64,000 nt of DNA. Origin: JABSSA01 sp039984715 (GTDB lineage Bacteria; Pseudomonadota; Alphaproteobacteria; Rhodobacterales; Rhodobacteraceae). The stretch spans positions 1 to 64,000 of the forward strand of contig JBDWUA010000006.1 of NCBI GenBank assembly GCA_039984715.1. Reading direction: 5' to 3'. Positions 62,923 through 64,000 of this stretch are shown in pieces (position 1 is the stretch's first letter; every line of letters begins with the position of its first letter). The notes beneath the pieces are model-generated. The model saw nothing but the letters and a program-made list of their open reading frames with translations. It made no database searches and was not told where the DNA came from. The position numbers and the translations under genes are program-made.

Positions 62923-63761
62923 CTAAACGCTTTCAGTCGTTAACGTTTCGACCCAATCCTCCATCGGCCGCTCGGCGTTTGGATCGAGATTATCCCTAGA
63001 TCGGGCCTTCTTGGCGGGAGCAGAGAATAACAGGTCTGAGCCAAACTTGACGTTGGTGACCCAGTTCGACGACGGTCCCTTATTCGCTGCCTCATCTGGG
63101 CTTCGGCCAAGATTTGGCAGGCAGTCCGCAATATCTTCGGAACATAAGGCAAACGCCGCCTGCGCCATGATGACCTCTGCATCCTTCACGGTCGAGCCGT
63201 TGTGAACGATCTCGCTCCGCGCTTCCATGACGAACTTGCCCTCAATGACCTGGTTCTCCCAAGTGTCAGGTCGCGCCATGCGGTTCCGGACCAGATGCTT
63301 GGCGGCCGCGACCTTGACGGCGGCCTCGGCTGCGGCCTTTTCAGCAAAGCGTTCGTTCACCAGCCTCACAAAGACCGTCGGAATGAACCCCTTGAAGGCC
63401 AAACCATCGGCGTTGATCACGTCTTGGCTTTCGTCCATCACCTCGACCATCGCGGCCAGTTGCGCCTAGGTCAGCCTGCGCTCGATGGCGCTGAGCCCCT
63501 CGACCAGCGACGACTCGCGATTTTGGTCCAGATAGGCCTCGATCACCATGCTCTGGAAGGTATCACCGGTGAGGTTCTTGTCGCCCGCAGCGGGGTCGTT
63601 GATCAGGTCCTGGTTGTTCGGCACCACGCTGCGCCTCGCGCGCAGGACCGCCGCCAGCCGGTTATCCAACTCCACCTCATCGACGCTTTGTGCCAGGCAG
63701 TGACGCCAGGCAGACCCCCATTGGCCCAGGTCGACAGAAGCGTCGCGCAAGAATGTGTCAT
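62923..63761 (-). pseudogene. Tll0287-like (DUF3365-type) heme-domain protein, interrupted
   Basis: Two stretches in the same frame make one protein of about 275 residues. RRSVVPNNQDLINDPAAGDK and LTGDTFQSMVIEAYLD come before an in-frame TAG at 63466-63468. After it come AQLAAMVEVMDESQDVINAD, FKGFIPTVFVRLVNERFAEK and KHLVRNRMARPDTWENQVI. The TAG is one base from CAG (Gln), which fits the family. A second lesion is likely at the start: the only ATG with a good ribosome binding site (GGAGGAGCAAT, ATG at 63761) is one base out of frame. The family binds haem in a sensor-like fold. Confidence 0.75.
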
Positions 63762-63873
63762 ATTGCTCCTCCAGAGCGTTTCTTGAAGGCTAACAACAAA
63801 AACCCGCCCATTCAGAAAAAATTGCACCCTCGGGCGTGAATTGCTGCACCCCCGTCTCAGCCCCGAACTAGCC
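63762..63873. other. Gap between the heme-domain pseudogene and the regulator
   Basis: There is no gene. It contains the ribosome binding site (GGAGGAG) of the heme-domain gene and an A-rich stretch. The upstream neighbour on the same strand is a LuxR-type regulator, so the two may once have been co-transcribed. Confidence 0.4.
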
Positions 63874-64000
63874 TCACGCCTGAACCCGAGATGCGGCAGG
63901 GGCCGCCGCGTGTTGCGCCTGTTCTAGATAATTGTTGACTGCCCCGCGCCGTGGCAGATCGAATTTGCTCAGGATGGCACGCACATGGTTCTTGACCGTG
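63874..64000 (-). CDS. LuxR-family response regulator, C-terminal end only
   Basis: The last 41 residues are visible at the right edge: TVKNHVRAILSKFDLPRRGA, then VNNYLEQAQHAAAPAASRVQA. TVKNHVRAIL is the recognition helix of the GerE/LuxR-type helix-turn-helix (NarL/FixJ family). The rest of the gene lies to the right of the window. It is placed just upstream of the heme-domain pseudogene on the same strand and may have formed a sensory unit with it. Confidence 0.75.
   Translation of the reverse strand, partial: TVKNHVRAILSKFDLPRRGAVNNYLEQAQHAAAPAASRVQA

Noticed and set aside
63202..63786. 194-residue plus-strand frame
   Set aside because: It is antisense to the Tll0287-like pseudogene, whose family sequence is clear, and has His/Gln/Asp-rich composition.
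1..64000. CRISPR arrays, rRNA and tRNA genes
   Set aside because: I found no regularly spaced repeat-spacer pattern, no rRNA-like sequence, and no tRNA with a convincing T-loop and acceptor stem; subtle tRNAs could be missed by eye.

Overview
The window looks like a marine alphaproteobacterium of the Rhodobacterales (Roseobacter group). The basis is gene content and order: a heterotetrameric sarcosine oxidase locus, a yajC-secD-secF run leading into ccmA-B-C-D-G, a YfgM-like/bamB/der cluster, ccmI-ruvX-DUF1289, an ovothiol synthase, and moderate GC. I cannot name the species from sequence alone.

Layout. 1-17,000 is an accessory-looking stretch. It has an IS3 transposase tail at the left edge, RidA, cupin, two DUF1963-type paralogues, ovoA, two ArsR regulators each divergent from an enzyme gene (alpha/beta hydrolase; fatty acid desaturase), a DUF3445 gene, RraA-like, VOC and barstar-like proteins. 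These are separated by long intergenic gaps that carry at least three families of interspersed repeats. 17,000-25,320 holds a hypothetical membrane protein and a minus-strand cytochrome c maturation/Sec block (yajC, secD, secF, a TauE-type permease, an Mth938-type protein, ccmA, ccmB, ccmC, ccmD, ccmG). 25,400-33,800 holds a trypsin-like protease, GNAT, serS with an unusual leader, a DUF2235 hydrolase, der, bamB and a YfgM-like TPR protein. 34,000-45,400 holds an RND efflux pair behind a palindromic operator candidate, an Atm1-type ABC exporter, a LysM protein, a LOG-family protein and an iron superoxide dismutase. 45,600-51,830 is the sox (sarcosine oxidase) locus, with a decayed second soxD start. 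52,000-56,590 holds ccmI, ruvX, DUF1289, a PhyH dioxygenase coupled to a TauE permease, and dusA.

At the 5' end of dusA the sequence changes character. A tyrosine recombinase gene faces away from dusA, followed by a GC-richer decayed integrative element that runs off the right edge: a frameshifted DUF932 gene, an AT-rich broken cargo gene, a truncated parB, a truncated trbE fused by deletion to trbI, a DUF2274 gene, a Tll0287-like heme-domain gene with an in-frame stop, and the tail of a LuxR-type regulator. The DUF932 and parB genes share the same roughly 87-bp leader, with an 8-bp stem that abuts the ribosome binding site. This is the best candidate here for an undescribed cis-acting RNA element.

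How it fits together. The core blocks are housekeeping: protein export, cytochrome c assembly, outer-membrane assembly, translation, and C1/methylamine-linked sarcosine use. Ovothiol, superoxide dismutase and efflux genes suggest oxidative and chemical stress handling. The right end is a relic of a conjugative island that probably entered through dusA and has since lost most of its transfer genes.
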